From Callaeas wilsoni (Eukaryota; Chordata; Aves; Passeriformes; Callaeidae), in assembly GCA_013398955.1 (NCBI GenBank), contig VWPU01019240.1, positions 57,153-121,152 of the forward strand: a DNA stretch of 64,000 bases. Reading direction: 5' to 3'. This document shows, piece by piece, positions 1 through 41,003 of this stretch. A program made the translations under genes and the position numbers. The notes beneath the pieces were generated by a model. The model did no database searches. It saw only the letters and a list, made by a program, of their open reading frames with translations, and was not told the DNA's origin. Position 1 is the stretch's first letter. Every line of letters starts with the position of its first letter.

Positions 1-26821
<26,821 letters not shown>

Positions 26822-27537
26822 TTTGCCGAGCAGGAGCGGCACGGTGCGCAGGAACGTCACTGCACAGCTTTCCGAAGTGAAAACAGAGTTTGGAGGGACT
26901 CTGCTGTGGGAGGCAGAAGGCAAACAAGCCCTGTGTACATAATATTGCTGTCTTGCTGGGTTCTGACATCTGAAGAAAGCATATGCTGTTTATCACTGTT
27001 TATAGCAAGAGAGATGTTATCAGTGAAGACTGTACATCTTATTTTCTGTAACTGATCTCAGTGCTCCATTTGCAATGTGTGCAATTTGTACATAGCTTTT
27101 ATTTAAGGAGAATTTCTTAAGTTTCGTTTTCACCTGGAGGTTTGAAAGGATTGCAGAAATGCCTATTTAAGAAAAACAGTCTTCTTTCTCTGTCTTTATC
27201 TTACCTGCTGCTGTACTGGCAGCTGTAAATGGTGTATCTTATGGTTGTGTTGATTCATCTCCTTTCCTATGATAACTGAAGATAGAACTACAGCCCTAAC
27301 TGGGAGGACAGAAGTTAAACTACTTGCTGCATAATGCACATGAGAGAAGGCAGCTGAGTATTTAAATACTATGCTCAAACACAATTTCCCAGCTGCTTTT
27401 TTAGCAGCAATTCTCACATGCTTGAATTTGATCTAGCGTACAAGCTGAGCCCATCTAAATTGCAATTCATGTTAGAAAACAGGTAGAAAGGCTGAAACTA
27501 GTTTTGGGTTCAAGCCATGGTTATCACTCCACAACAG

Positions 27538-27592
27538 AAAAAAAACCAAAACAAAAAAACCAAACAAAACCAAACAAGACATCCAGCACCAG
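27538..27592 (+). repeat. A/C-rich simple sequence in DCBLD1 3' UTR
   Basis: Runs of A broken by single or double C (aaaaccaaaac and ccaaacaaaacc types), about 55 bp, a degenerate (AAAAC)n-like tract. Confidence 0.8.
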
Positions 27593-28185
27593 TTAATCTG
27601 GGGGAGTTATTTTATTTTTTTTTTATTTAGGAAGCGTGTATGTAACCAAAATGTGAATTTACTGCTGAGAATTCAATGCTGTTCAAGCCCTAGATGATTC
27701 TTTTGCTGCTAAACTATAAGGAAATTTGTTCCATGGCACAAAGCAGCAAACTTCCTGAACTCTCCATTTCTCCACTAGGTATTTTTCTGTCTTACAAATT
27801 TAGTGTAACATTTCTGTTAGAAGTATTTCAACTAAGTAAAACACAGTGTGTGTATGGGTTACTGTTGCAGTTAAATTTGCAAGACAGCAGATCAGCACTG
27901 TTGTTTTCAAATAGTTTTTCTTTTGCAGCTAATGTTTCCCTTAGTTCCATTTTTGGACAAACTTGAAAAAGCTTGGGATTGGGTGCAATGTATCGCACAG
28001 TAGCTGGCTCCTCTTTCAGCAGGGGCAGCTTTGGAACAGAACAGCTTCTGGTTGTGACTGGGACCGTCCACTGCCCTTCTACGTTCAGTGCTTGGGGCAT
28101 TTCTTTGAATTCGAAAGCTTGTCCTAAAATGTCAAGAAGCGATAAACTTCTGTGAAGAAAGAATGGTGCTATACTTAAAGCACGA

Positions 28186-28280
28186 GGTTGGGAAACGAGA
28201 CCAGTAAAACCTGATCTCTGGGAAAGTCACTCTTTGAAGGCCCTCCATGTATTTCCTTGTATATAAATGGGATAATTTAC
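28186..28280 (+). repeat. Possible MIR-like SINE remnant in DCBLD1 3' UTR
   Basis: The order of segments (gaccagtaaaacctgatc, ctgggaaagtcactctttg, tttccttgtatataaatggg, ataatt) resembles the core of MIR/CORE-type tRNA SINEs (..gggcaagtcactt.., ..tttcctcatctgtaaaatgggataa..). Old and diverged; based on eye comparison only. Confidence 0.4.
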
Positions 28281-28680
28281 AAAGGATGCAACGAAGATTG
28301 ATCAGTCTGTTCGCAGAGTGCTTTCAGATCTCTGGGTGGAAAGTGCTGTCAAAGGACAGACTGGTTGCAGTGGTACTGCTCACAAATACTGCTAACTCCA
28401 GCCATACCGAACTTAAGGCAAGCTCGGAGTGGGTTCTTTGCATACCCTTGTTTTGCGGCCTCAGGTGGTGCCATTCCCCCATGCTGCCGCACCGTGCATG
28501 CGATTCCCATGCAAAGAAGAAGGAGTCAAGGTAACCTCGTAGCCTTCCTGTGTTTGCTGTCAATACAGATTCTGTGAAATGTCTAAAACACCTCAGGTCC
28601 TGAAGTGAAACAGCAGCAGCCTGTTTGTTAGACTGAGCTGGGCGGTGTTGTTTACCTTCTGTTGTTTACATGTCTGTGTA

Positions 28681-28686
28681 AATAAA
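28681..28686 (+). terminator. DCBLD1: DCBLD1 candidate polyadenylation signal AATAAA
   Basis: Canonical AATAAA, the first on the + strand after the stop, preceded by a TGTA element (tgtctgtgta) of the kind bound by CFIm. Cleavage is expected near 28700. Confidence 0.6.
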
Positions 28687-31600
28687 GAACACTGGTATTT
28701 GTAAATCAGCCACACAGGCCTGCCACTTCGCTCGGTGACTCGATCATCACTGCACGCCCACTCCCGCCACATACCCTGCAGGGCGAGAAGGAAGTGTTCC
28801 TTACGCCCTGCAAAAGTGCCAGTTGCGCTGCTGCAATTCATGGCCCCAGTGTGACAGGCTCAAAAAAGATTCTCTCACTGCCCCATTTGGCCCAGATTTT
28901 CTGTCCATAAACTCTAGAGAAGAACCTACAAACAAACTCCTGCGCCAAACCCCGCTGCTGGATGCATATGATTGAGGAAAGGATGAGGATGCCCTCCTGA
29001 TGAGCTTGAAACCAATCCTCTGCCCACACAACTAATTAGCCTGACTTGTCACTTGACAAACAAGTCAGTAATCAGGCCTCCTCCCCACCTAATGAGGCAG
29101 CTAAGTAACACAGCAATGCAAGGGGACCAGGCAGCAGATGACACTGCCTGTATTATAATGAACTTTTTACTTATTTCTGCCACATGCTTAGCACATCTGC
29201 AGCATGGTATAAGTGTCAAAAGCTTCTTGGTAGCATCTGCCCATTTCTGCTGTCATTCAAACCCATCTTAACACAGCTGATTTAGCCTAATGGAAATTTT
29301 GGTCTCAATTTGCACCTTGCCTTCATCCCCACCCCCCTCAAAAGAAACCCAACAACCTGCAAAGGTGGCTTAAAATAGATGCCCAAACATCTTCAGCCTC
29401 CCTTCGCAGTGGCTCACTGCTGACAGGGACAGAGGCAGCACATCTCCTGGTCACCGCCATGGTGCTTCATGGTTCACATCTGAGTGACTGCTGAGTGTGG
29501 TTAGCACTAAAAGCCTCGGGCCTCTCCACCTTGGCCTAGGAAAGTGTTAGCAACCCTAGCAGCAGATACGCAAGGGAACTTCCTACCCTACGTCTCTGTA
29601 TCCTAATGGTGGTAGAGATACAAAATCCTGGTGTAGGCATGAAAGAGGATTGCCTGAATCTTACCAGTGCCAGTGCTGATCCTCATGTCCATCCTCTGAA
29701 TGGCTTTTTACATACTGATACATCAAACTCCAGCTTGTCTACATCAGCCTGTCCTCACTGCCAAATCTAGATGCAGGTATAACGCAGGCAGCCTTATAAA
29801 ACACCACAGATTTAAAAACCTTTGTTCCATGGCAAAGGTTAGAGTATGCACCATTTTGGGATATTTCCAACTCAGAAGGCCTGTTAGCTCTGGATCTCTC
29901 GCCAGCATCTCTAGAGATTGTGTGAGAGCAGAGTCTGATCCTCTGGTCAATGGAGACTTTCAGTGGTGTTTTGGTACCAAACTTCTTCCCCGAGCAGGCA
30001 CTCCCAGTGGGTTGGAACAGTAAAGCCCAGTCAGAGTCCACAAGACGGTTAAATATTAACTGCTCCTGGCACCGAGGACCTGCCTGTCCCATTGCTATTG
30101 ACAGCAAGTTGGTGACTTTGCTGGGAACAGGGGCAGCTCTATAACTGCGCATCTGACTGAGGGAACTGAAGGAGGCGGCTCTTGAGGTAAGAAAGCGTAA
30201 AAAATGGTGTCAGCTACCTACAACTCAAACTGAAAAATGACAGCATGCGTTTCCAGCTGGTGCCTTATATTTAAAACACAAAAAGTTTACAAAAAACAAC
30301 TACAACAAAGGTTCCAAAAATACCACAGCAAAACCACAAATTTTCTTTGCCCTTACCTTAAACTGGCAAATAGATCACAAAATCTTAGTTCTATCAGGTA
30401 TCTTTCTAATGTTCAATACAAAAGCATTTTTTCCTATCAAGTGTCATTACAAAGAGTATTTTTCTATTTCTTTTAGCTGCTAAATGTCAGACATTAAACC
30501 CTACCTTAGTACCTACCATGATCTTTATATCCAACAGGCAATAGATTAAAATTAGCCCTAGACTGGAATCAGGATTTCCTGGCTCAGGGTATGTCCTGGT
30601 TAGAGCATCACCTGCTCTCTTTTTATAATCTTTGGATCAACAGCCTGGCCTCACCTGCTCCAGACACCATCCACAGGATGGGTTCAACCAGCTCAGTAGC
30701 CCACTCATTACAGCAGTCTGCAGAGATGGGGGCAGGCAGGGAAAGCCCCGAGGCCAATCTGTACCCCTGGCATCTTATGAGTATTGTGAGCACTGAGCTA
30801 AAATGGCAGCAGTCACAGCAATGTCTCTATTACCTGTGTGTAAATGACAGATCCCTGCCTCCTTATTTTAAAAAAACACAGGAGGTTGGATTCCAGTCGT
30901 CAGAAGCAGCTTGTGAATCCCATGGCTGGTCTGTAGTATTGGCACGGCTAAAACTTGGGAAGCTTTTAATACAGACTTCCTTAGATTTTTCCCACTGACT
31001 GCCAGAGAACTGGCAGCTCTTCACTCCATGCATAGATTTTAGTGGAACCCTGTCTGAGGCACAAAATATTCCCTACACAGGATGGGAGTATCAGGCTACA
31101 GTCCCATTACAGGAGCAGATGCCTAACTGTGCTTACCTGTATGGTAGATCACTCTCATTAAAACAAAAAGTAAAAAAATGAAGAGAGTTCTAAGAAGGGA
31201 GTCTGTGGTCTCACAGCAGTCCTGCAGGATCAGATGCCCACTGAAAAGTAACCTTGTATAAATTCATCTTTATTCTTCTGTCCACACTCTCTCCAAAATG
31301 AGGTTAGTTTTGCTCAGCAAGTGGGCGTCTTAAAGGCTCCCCAGCCTGTAACCAGGCCAGACCCAAGGAATGACAAGGTTATGTGGTTGCATTCCTTTTT
31401 CCTTATTATTTTCCATAATGAAAATTGTGTACTGATCTTTTCTTTCCAATGTCAGCTATGACGTAATTTTGTACTGACCTCCAACCTCCACTGTGACTAG
31501 TACAGTGTGAAAGCAGAATTTACCATTTCATTTGAAACTCATCAGTGTTGTTGATTCCTACACTGAAAAGTACCCTGCCATAGCTGTGTGGGGTTAACAA

Positions 31601-32899
31601 GACTAACATTGCAATGCCTATGAATTATTGAAGACACAGTGAGTTTCACAGAACATACTTATTTAAAAGGAAGGTGCCATTTCTGCACAATCAGTTCCAA
31701 ACTTTAAATAGAAACCTCTCCTGAGGGCTTCCTTTTTTTGAAGCCCCCCTCCTCCCCCCGGTACAGTCCTACAATCCATTAAGGATGCACGACAAGGAGT
31801 CAGATAAAGTATTTCTAAACTAGATAAAGACAAGAGGGAAGACATCCTTAGTTGGAGAAAACTCATGCTACCCGTGATAAGAAGGATGCCTCATATCTGA
31901 CTTTCTGTGCTATCTCATTGTATAGTCTGGACATGAGAATCTGGAGACTTTTTCATTCAAACTTCACTGCTTTGTTTAGGCTTCGCTTCGCATCAAGTGG
32001 CTGTAAGTCCTGAAAAACCTTTGCCATCTACAGTAGGCAAAGGTTATTCAGTAACCTCTTGTCCTGGGCTGAGTTAATTCATTACTTACTCAGACACTCA
32101 CAACACAGCTACTGCTCTGCCATGTGACATCCAAGAGATTATCATCCTGTTTATTTTTGTACAGTCACAAGTATAAAAAAGAGAAATCCAGGAAGGAGAA
32201 AATTTAATCAAGTTAAAGCACAACATAATTTTTCACCATAGCAAAAAATAAAAGTCAACAAATATGACGTAGTAGTGTTCCTAAGGCATTTGTGCCCTGA
32301 ATAATCACCCTGAACAGACCTTAAGAATCCATCATTTTGACTAGACACAAAATTTTTAACAGACTTTACTGGAAAAGCTCCCTTAATGCATTAATAATCT
32401 GCATTATTGGCTAACCCAAAGAGGAACAGTACCCTGAAGAGCCGGCATTTCCTCCTACTAAATCTGAGCTACCAAAAAGAGTGAGAAAACTTACAAACTT
32501 AACAAATTATTCAAAGATTGTAACATTCTCTCAGCCAAATCAGATGACAACTGACCATAACAGACTTTAAAACATGTGTATGTTGCCTACTAGAAGGCAG
32601 CCAAAAAGGTAGGGAGGGAACAAAAATTCTAGGCCTAAAAGAAACACCAAGAACAATTTAAAACAAACGATATAGAAACAGCAATGGCTGATGCCTGAGC
32701 CGTGACAGGGAGCTTATCAGGAGTCCTCCTTCATGAGGAGTGGCAGATAGCAGAGAAGATGGTGATGCTTGCCATAAAACAAGGGGAGAAAAGACCCAGA
32801 AAGACAGTAATATTACCCACCGCCCCGCCTCTGGTCTGAATGATTTAACCTCCTGAGCATTTACTAGAAACCAGTCTTAACAAATGTGTTTTGTGCATC

Positions 32900-32990
32900 C
32901 TGATTTCTCTGGCCCAGGCAAACACCATTTCGCAGATGGGCAAACTGAGATAGACAGATATGCTGCCACCTGTCCAGATCTGTAGCAACA
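32900..32990 (-). repeat. Possible MIR-like SINE remnant, intergenic
   Basis: The reverse complement reads ctatctcagtttgcccat then ctgcgaaatggtg, very like the MIR core ctcagtttcccatctgtaaaatggg. Flanks are too diverged to define ends. Confidence 0.42.
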
Positions 32991-35900
32991 AATCAAACCT
33001 ATCAAAAAATGTAAAGGCCTCTGAAAACACCAACCACAAACCTGTGAAAAGTCCTCTGTCACACAGGGAAAGACAGGGGTGATAAAGACTAAGATGAGCT
33101 AGCAGACCTCACTTGAAGAGGCAGCTTTTCTTCACATCTATGGCTAAGCTTTTTATCCTTAAGTGACACCATCTGTTCTGACAGACAGTTTTATAAAATT
33201 TGAATAAGGTGACCTGGATAAAGCATGCCTGCTATATGGAAATGCCAGTGTCATACATGGATGTGGAAAGGTTGTGGATGGTTCATGCACCTTCTCTTCC
33301 ACACTTACCCAAGTGCTTTCAGCGTCTCATCATAAAAGGCCGAACAAGCCTCTTCTGACAGGCCACAACACAAAGCGAGCCATGCTTTTGATAACAGTGC
33401 TGCAGTAAGTTTTCCACTATCTTACAAAGACCTTGCAGGTGGCATTCACACTCCTTTAAGGTAAGCATTTCATGTATATAGGTAACTTTTTAACATATGA
33501 AGTCCCGGTCCACCCTCCCCCCTTTATAGTACAACCGCATCACTGTACAAGGACCAGCACCAAGGACATAAATATGTCTCTGCTGACAGGTCTACAGATC
33601 ACGCAGTTAATGATAACAAACCATGTCTGGAGACTGGTGGTCACTGGAAACGAGCACCAGTAGAGAAAAGACAATGGTGGGTCAATGTGAACTGACCTTC
33701 CTCTTTCTCCAACCAATAGGCTTCTGTCTGAAACTGGACTAGAGTGAAACACAATTGTCATCTCCTTTTTTTCCCACTTCTCACCTGACATGACCATGGG
33801 CAGTCTCTGTTCCAGCAAAGATTCCAGGAATGTGACAAGGCTGGTTCTGTATTATGATTGAAGGGCACTGGCAAAGTGCAGGCAGGACTATTTACGAACC
33901 TACCTGGTATCTCACTTCATGTTTTACCAGTGCATTCGGCGCCTTCTTTTGGAAAGCCTTAACCCATCCACAAACAAGAGAGAAAAAATTTCACTGCTTG
34001 TCTCTGAACTTGTAAGAGCAGAGCACTCATTTTTTAAAGTAATTGATGGGGATAATCAAGTGTTTTTCAGCAAGTCAAGAATGTAGAGCTATATGTAATT
34101 ATACATGTCTGTGTTTATGTGTATTTGGACATATGCTTTGCTGATATACAGACAGGACAATTTTTAACTGTAATATGTGCCATCTGCAAATTACTTGCTA
34201 CAGGATGTCAATTAGACTGGATGTTAATTATTTTAAGATTACATGTTACTAGAAATAGTTCTAATGAATAAAGTTTTTCTATTTTTTTAAATTAAAAACC
34301 CCAACCAACCAAACCACAAAAAAAACCAACCCATGAAACAATAGGCTCTGTTTCTCAAAGGCGCATTAATGCTGAAGATTGGAAGGAAGCTGCTGCCCCC
34401 TCTCGGCACCACATACAAATGCAAATACTTTGCACGAAAAAAGAAGATCCCGGTCACAAATTGCAATTACTAAGTAATGGACAAGTTTGGACGTGGAAAA
34501 CAGCATAAAACTGACATAGCCCCAAGTACATTTGCCTACTTACCCAGACCACTCAAGACAACTCCATTAAGTTAGTAAGATGTGGGGGTCATAATACATA
34601 GAATTACCATGTCTTTCATTTCAAAATGAAAAGTTAGAAATATGTGACCTGGATTTAAAGAAACACTTCAAGTAATACTTAAAAGGAGCACCCTAATTCT
34701 GCTGGCTTCCTGAATTGCCTTATAACACCCCACATCTCTCACAAATTAGGAGAACACCTAAACTGCCACACTGGATGAAAAGGAAGATCAAATAAACAGG
34801 AAAGCCTGCAGAAGCACTCAATTGACACCTATACAGAAATCCTCATTTATCATATATAAAAAAAGTAAATTTCTCAGTTCCAAGCCCAAACCTGCCACCC
34901 TCAGAAGCTGAGGATACCCACTGCAGGGTTTAAATCGTAGCACCCATGGGGAATCCCTTCTCACAGAACCGCAGACTACCAAGCAAATTATAAATTAAAC
35001 CAAGAGGAACTGGTGCATTTATGGACATAACTCAAAAGCTTCACTTCTATAAGAGGATCAGCATGGGCCACCTATAGCAACCTTATTCCCCTACCTTTAG
35101 CTGAAGAAGAGTCAACAGTGGCAAACTCTCTACAGGTTATGCCAGCACGGATTGAACAGGGACACCCTATTTCTTATTGAAAGGAAAAACATTCAAGTCA
35201 AGGACATTACCAGCAGTGTAAGCCCAGTGGACCAAATCTGTAACTATTCCAGTTCAGCAGCATGACTATTAATGCTTCCATTCCCCTAAAGAGATTGATG
35301 ACAGACAGAAACACTTGGACAACAGCAAGTAAGTAACATTGGAAAAAATATTTTCACAGGAATCTGACTTATTTCATTTGACAGAAGTAATATCTACGCA
35401 AATATTTAGACAGTTCATAGGCAAATTAAGATTTAATCAACCGGATTTACAGAGATTTATAGATATATTTGAAGACTTGCAGTTTTAACAGAAAACTTTA
35501 CCAGCTGTCTCCCAAGCACTTCTGACTTCCAACACTACGGGCAATCAAAACATGTCTGCGAATGCCTGTACTTTCACTTGAGTTGTATTTACATTTTCCT
35601 AACCTGATTGAGACCCAGCCATTGAACACCAGACAGCAGAGAGCTGATGGCCCCACAACTACTGCAGGAGAAGCTGGGGAACCGGCTGAGGCTGCAATGC
35701 TTTTGCATTTCAAAAAGGAAATTTGAAGGAATACAGAGTGCCAAAAACTCCATAGGGATTGTGATCACTATCTCCAGTAGAAAGTTACAAAGAAAAACTG
35801 TAACCAGTTCATGGGATCAATATATGGAATTCTAACATACCTCTCACAGGGGACTGGAAGAGCATACTCCTGCAGAGCCTTCAGAACCTTGGCAGCTCCA

Positions 35901-36227
35901 GCACTTACCTAGGTACAGCTGGGAAACACAAGCCTCAGCACATGAGGCAGAAGGCTGACAAAGAGACACCAAATAATTATGACAGCTGATTGAATCAAAC
36001 ACTTGCATAGCATGTGGAAAATTTACCCAAGCAACCTAAAATTTTCACCTAGGAATTGAAAATCCTTGAAAAATACTACTTGGCCTTTTTCAACCATTTG
36101 GCTCAGCAGCATCGCATCCTGCACAGAAGCGGGCACCATGAGCAGAAGCCAAAGCACGTCTGTAGGAAGGGAACACCAGGCAAACAGGGTAGCTAAGACA
36201 AGGCTACTCTGAAGCATTTAAAGCAAC

Positions 36228-36260
36228 ATGAGAAAAGAAAATCTATGAGAAAAGAAAATC
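36228..36260 (+). repeat. Direct repeat, 2 copies, 17-bp period
   Basis: atgagaaaagaaaatc at 36228-36243 and 36245-36260, purine-rich, intergenic. Confidence 0.9.
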
Positions 36261-37689
36261 CAAAGAAATTCAAAGTCAGCATGTTTTCCACTTCTCAACT
36301 CCTCGGCTCCCTTCCAGCTGCGAAACTTCTAAAGAATCAGGAACTGTGTCCTGTTGCAAAAGATACACTGGACAAGGTGATAATATTTTCCGATTATTGT
36401 AGTGTAAGTTCAAGCTTATAAAGGCAAGCTTGAAATATGTTAGCCCATTTTTTTCAGGCCACTGAGCAGAGGTTTTAATCAACAAAAACAGACTTCTTAC
36501 ACATATGCTAAGTCAGGACATGTTTCTCTTCTGTCACGTGTGAGGTCCCTGGAAAAAAAAAAATGCAGAGGACTATTCAGTGACCACAGTCACTCTAAGC
36601 TCCTTTAGCAGGACACTGGAACACAAAGAAATTCTGAATTATCTTCTTTGATCTCAGGTAACACAAAGAGATAATTTTGTTTCTCCTCTTTCTATCATCT
36701 TCAGTCATAGCTGCCTCTATTCCTCTGCTTGTTTTACAACAACTCAAGCTGGATTTCTCTCCTTTCCCTCTTCCTTCCATCTGCTGAAGTCACCCATATC
36801 TAAATCCTCCTAAAAAATTTAGAGCTAAAAAATAAATAGTTAACAGTTTCAGCCCTCACCAATTGTACATTCTGCATCTTTTCATCCAACATGACTCAGC
36901 CTTGTCTATTGAGACAGTTCCTACGCTCACAGTTTACTGCCCTCTGCTTACACACTCCCAATAAATCCTTAAGCACTACCATAATTATACTACTACCAGT
37001 TACCACACCATTGCCTTTCACTTGAGCTCTCTGCTCATTCAGATAAACTTGATGCTTTAGGGCGAGATGACCACTCAAGTATAGGTGAGAGATTATTTCT
37101 TTTAAAATATAATTTAAAACACAAAACAGACACTCCATCTGAACAAAAGGACTTAAATATCAGGACTAAAAGTTGTAACTTAAAGATAAGTGTTTTGTCA
37201 CTTCAGTGGAAAACTTAGAATATTTCAAAAAGCATGGAAAACCAACACCAATCAAAAAGAAGAGCGATAAAGGGCAGTTTCCACAATTTTAGCCAAATGA
37301 CTTAAGCCTTTGACAGGTCTGGGTCTTTACAGCTCTTCCTAGTCAAGGACTTCAGAATATTTATGGTATTATTATACAGTCAGACACTGCAAATATTTTT
37401 GGCTTTTTAACTGAAAAACATTCAGCAGAAAATGCAACTCAATGAAATGTGAGACATGTCCTGTAACTGTGTCTTTCAAAAAATGTAATTTGCTCGTAAC
37501 TATTGCCAGCCAAGACTAGATTAGAGTCAAACTTGACATTATGCTGTTTGGGTTTCTCCCATATTAGATTTTTGGCCAGGTGTGGACTACGCGCTTAACA
37601 GACAAAGAACACACACAAGGTTGGGGCTTTTTTATATATAAAAAGAGAAGAAAATGAAATACAACTCTGAATTAGGTGCAGAAATCACT

Positions 37690-40600
37690 GCAATGCAGAA
37701 GAGTATATTTATTTACAGGCTATTAAAAATATATTATATTCAGCTTAGCTAGGTGTATACATGTTTTGCAAAATGTTCTATCTGCTACAGAAATTAGAGT
37801 AACCCATGAAGTAATTATGTTTGGACAAATACAATAAATATCTGAATTTTGTTTGATACAACTGTGGATTAACATATATTGAGACGGATACAAACCCTTT
37901 TCACTGCCAAGAATACACTTCTACAAAGGAAATACTACATACAACCTTTGATCAGAGTTAAATTTATTGCCATAAAGCACTTTCCTTATCTTACATGCTT
38001 TTAATTAATATTGGTCCCAGATGCCAACAAACACTGTCCACCTTTAGCTTAAAATACAATTGTCTTACTGAAAATTTTAATAGGAAAGGAATTATATACC
38101 AAAAAAAATTGCAAAATTATCTTTAGAATATTATTTTATTTTTTAAGTAAAAATATATATACACACGCAAGTAAACTGTTTTACACTTTAAAAAATAAAA
38201 ATGAAGAGTGAACACTGACTTTCCTCAGAAATTCTTCCAAGTCTAACTCATTCAACCTCTGGGAATCAGCAGGACTGAGTCTTCCAGTTACTGACAAAGG
38301 GGAGAATACACATTTGTCCATTGAATCTGGAAATCTCAACTTGCAAAACTTTTCTCAGTTTAAATATTAATCTCTAAGCATTTCAGTATGATTGCAAATA
38401 AACCACTACGTTACATCAGCTGGTAACAAGTACAGTGTACGTGGAGACAGACGGCAATGTCTGAGCAAAATCCTCCCATACACGGCTTCCTAAACAAAGA
38501 TTATAAAAACTGCTGGAAAGGAAAACTGGTGATAATTTACTGCTACCTGATATGTCTACTCCCAGTCATTTTCCTCAGCAATTGTTCCTTCTGTTGATCT
38601 CATACAGAGATAAAAATAAGGTAAGAGCAGAGCAAAGGTCCAGCAGATGAAGAAGAGGGCACAGCATCATGTGAAACTGGCAGATGAGGAATGTTAGGAA
38701 AATAACTCTGGAAACATTCTTCCACTTCAGGCTAAAACTGATCAAATGCATTGAACAGAAAATACAGTGTGCCAGGAAGTAAGGAAGAACAAATCAATTA
38801 AAAATTTACCTTTCCCTCAAATAGAGGGAAACTGTACAGGCAAATTGAATGTCTTTTTAAAAAGTCATAAGACTAGTTGGACAAGTCTAATTTCTTAGAA
38901 GTGCAGGAAGATTTCACACAGCGATGATTTTCAAACACAAAATGACCACTACTTAGCTTTGAACTATCCCATCCTGACAGAGAGGACATTGAGTGTTCCA
39001 GGCCACAGACAGTTTCAGAGTGCACTCTGCTTGAGTAGTTGTGGGAAAAACACAAATCTGGATGCAAAAGTTCTGGCAGTGGATTCATCTGCTAACACAT
39101 AGCCAATGTGTCCTCAAGTTTCTGAAGCTTCAGAAAAAGAAACATGCCTGGGGACCTGTTTCTTCTTCACACAGCTTTATTTTTAAATACTAGTTTCTGT
39201 TCGCTGAAAACTGTACAGCCTTGACTATTTTAAAAACCTTCAACAGTATGCTGTATGACAAACACTAGTATAAAAAAAATGAACCAAATAATGTTACTCC
39301 ACTGAGCAAGTGGAACTCATGCACACTCACACACACAAAATGATCGTGTAAATAGCGAAGTTAAGGGATTTATAAATAGCAAAATCTTTGAATAAAGTAT
39401 ATACATTTTTAGGCTTTTTCTATAAACATATATATATAGTGCTCCTAGGAGAGACAAAGTAACTGTGTTCTACATCACAAGTTAGAACATAAGATTAATT
39501 GATGTTACTCTAAAGGCCTTTGAGGTTATTTCTTATGTACTTATACCTTACACAGTTAACACTTGCAAACATGTCTTTTCACATTAGCTTCTCTTTGAAT
39601 GTACAAAACCATTTTATGTTACAGTTCAACAGCCTGCAGAGCAGTGAACAGAAAAGATGGCACTGCATGCTGAAATAGTAAGTGTGATGACAATGTACAG
39701 CTTGTTTGTGGAGTGTGTTGCACTTCACCAAGAGATCTACAAATGGAGCATGAGAAACTGCTCAAGACACCATCCTCAACCTCCTCGTCTGCAGCCACGC
39801 CGGGGGCCTTTAGATGCACACCAATAAAAAACTATTTTAAGATACACTGCTCTCACAAAGGGAGTAACATTTTGCTTCAACAGTAAGACAATTATAGGTT
39901 AATAGGACTGCCATAACATAACACAGATAGGGCCAGGCATCATATGATTCTGAGAACCTCCTGTAAAGTACTGTGCACTCAACTTCCACTTCTTTAAGTA
40001 TTATTTTAATGTGAAATGAATATGTTCAGTACCCATCAAAAGCGCTCATCATTTCATAAGGTCAAGCTAATGATGACCAACTCAAACGACTCTGCATTAG
40101 TAGTAACCATATCCATTCAAAAACAAACATTAAACTGATGATGCTCAGAAAAAAATACCAAAGGGCTCACATTAATTTTAAGTAATTTTTCAACTAATTT
40201 CACTTTTAAAACCCCATTTAAACTACTTTGTTTAACTACTTCTGGAGCACATTTCAAATGGACCAAATGGTGGTGAATCTAAATAAAAACAACAAATCCA
40301 AAAACCTCACTCATAAAATTATCATGGGCTGAAGGATTATGATTAGCAAGCACTCCACTGCTTATGTGGGTTTTGATAGTCTTTGCTCAAATAAAAGCTC
40401 TCGTCTTTACTACTCTGAGAAAAAAAAAAAAAAATGTTTTTTAAAGTTACAGTTCAAAAATCCTAAATACAAAACACATGGATGCAATGGAACAAGTGTC
40501 CCTCCCATCTGTCTAGGGTTAAAGCATGTTTCACACCAAACTGAACATCAGTTATCCCTTTAAAACATCCAAGGGTCAAAATTAGGCTGGTCACACATTA

Positions 40601-41003
40601 TTCTTCTTCCTTTGGGACATCAATGAGATTAAAAGTGGAACGTACTGAGGTTATCCATTTTAAAAATCCCACACTTTGGTGGGATTACTCTTTTATTATT
40701 AAAAGAAATTCATTTCACATGCTGTGTGTTAGATAACTACTGTGTGTCACGCAAAAGACAGTTTTCCACATTTAGAATTGCTCACAATGAAGCCCTGAGG
40801 TAACCGCCTTTTTTCCAGGCAACGGTAATACAGTTCCTTTTGACATTTAATCATCCTTTTACAACCTACACTAGTATACGCAACTTTAAGCAGTCAATAT
40901 TGATTATCAGGTGTTCCCAAAGATGGGATCTGTCCAGGTTTTGTGGGGTTGGGTATTTTTTTTTGGGGGGGGGTGCGGTTTGGAGGGGTTTTTTTGTTTC
41001 TTT
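37690..41003 (-). other. GOPC: GOPC 3' UTR (inferred, AT-rich)
   Basis: AT-rich, non-coding stretch downstream of the GOPC stop. Candidate AATAAA signals (TTTATT on +) lie at 40692-40697, 39177-39182, 38135-38140, 37963-37968 and 37708-37713. The last is taken as the distal end because a GT-rich tract (cttgtgtgtgttc on the - strand, near 37600-37620) follows, though it is some 90 nt away. Alternative ends are likely; nothing in the sequence decides among them. Confidence 0.4.
40955..40994 (-). repeat. GOPC: C-run / A-run tract in GOPC 3' UTR
   Basis: On the + strand a T run (40955-40964) abuts a run of nine G (40965-40973), followed by a second T run. In the GOPC transcript this is a C-rich patch flanked by A runs, starting about 10 nt after the stop codon. 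Such C-rich 3' UTR elements can bind poly(C)-binding proteins; here that is inference. Confidence 0.75.

Larger units (their letters stand above)
26822..28710 (+). other. DCBLD1: DCBLD1 3' UTR (inferred)
   Basis: About 1.9 kb from the stop codon to the first AATAAA on the + strand. It contains an A/C-rich simple stretch (27538-27592) and a possible MIR-like SINE remnant (28186-28280). No coding features are seen. The end is inferred from the signal at 28681; transcript data would settle it. Confidence 0.6.
28711..37689. other. Intergenic region between convergent DCBLD1 and GOPC
   Basis: About 9 kb without a recognisable gene, RNA gene or large repeat. Contents: possible MIR-like remnant (32900-32990) and a direct repeat (36228-36260). 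The longest open frames (137 codons on -, 29739-30152; 135 codons on +, 30591-30998) show no domain or splice support. Confidence 0.7.

Noticed and set aside
29739..30152. 137-codon open frame on - in the intergenic region
   Set aside because: No family resemblance and other frames overlap it equally long; chance in moderately GC-rich sequence.
30591..30998. 135-codon open frame on + in the intergenic region
   Set aside because: No motif, promoter or homology visible.
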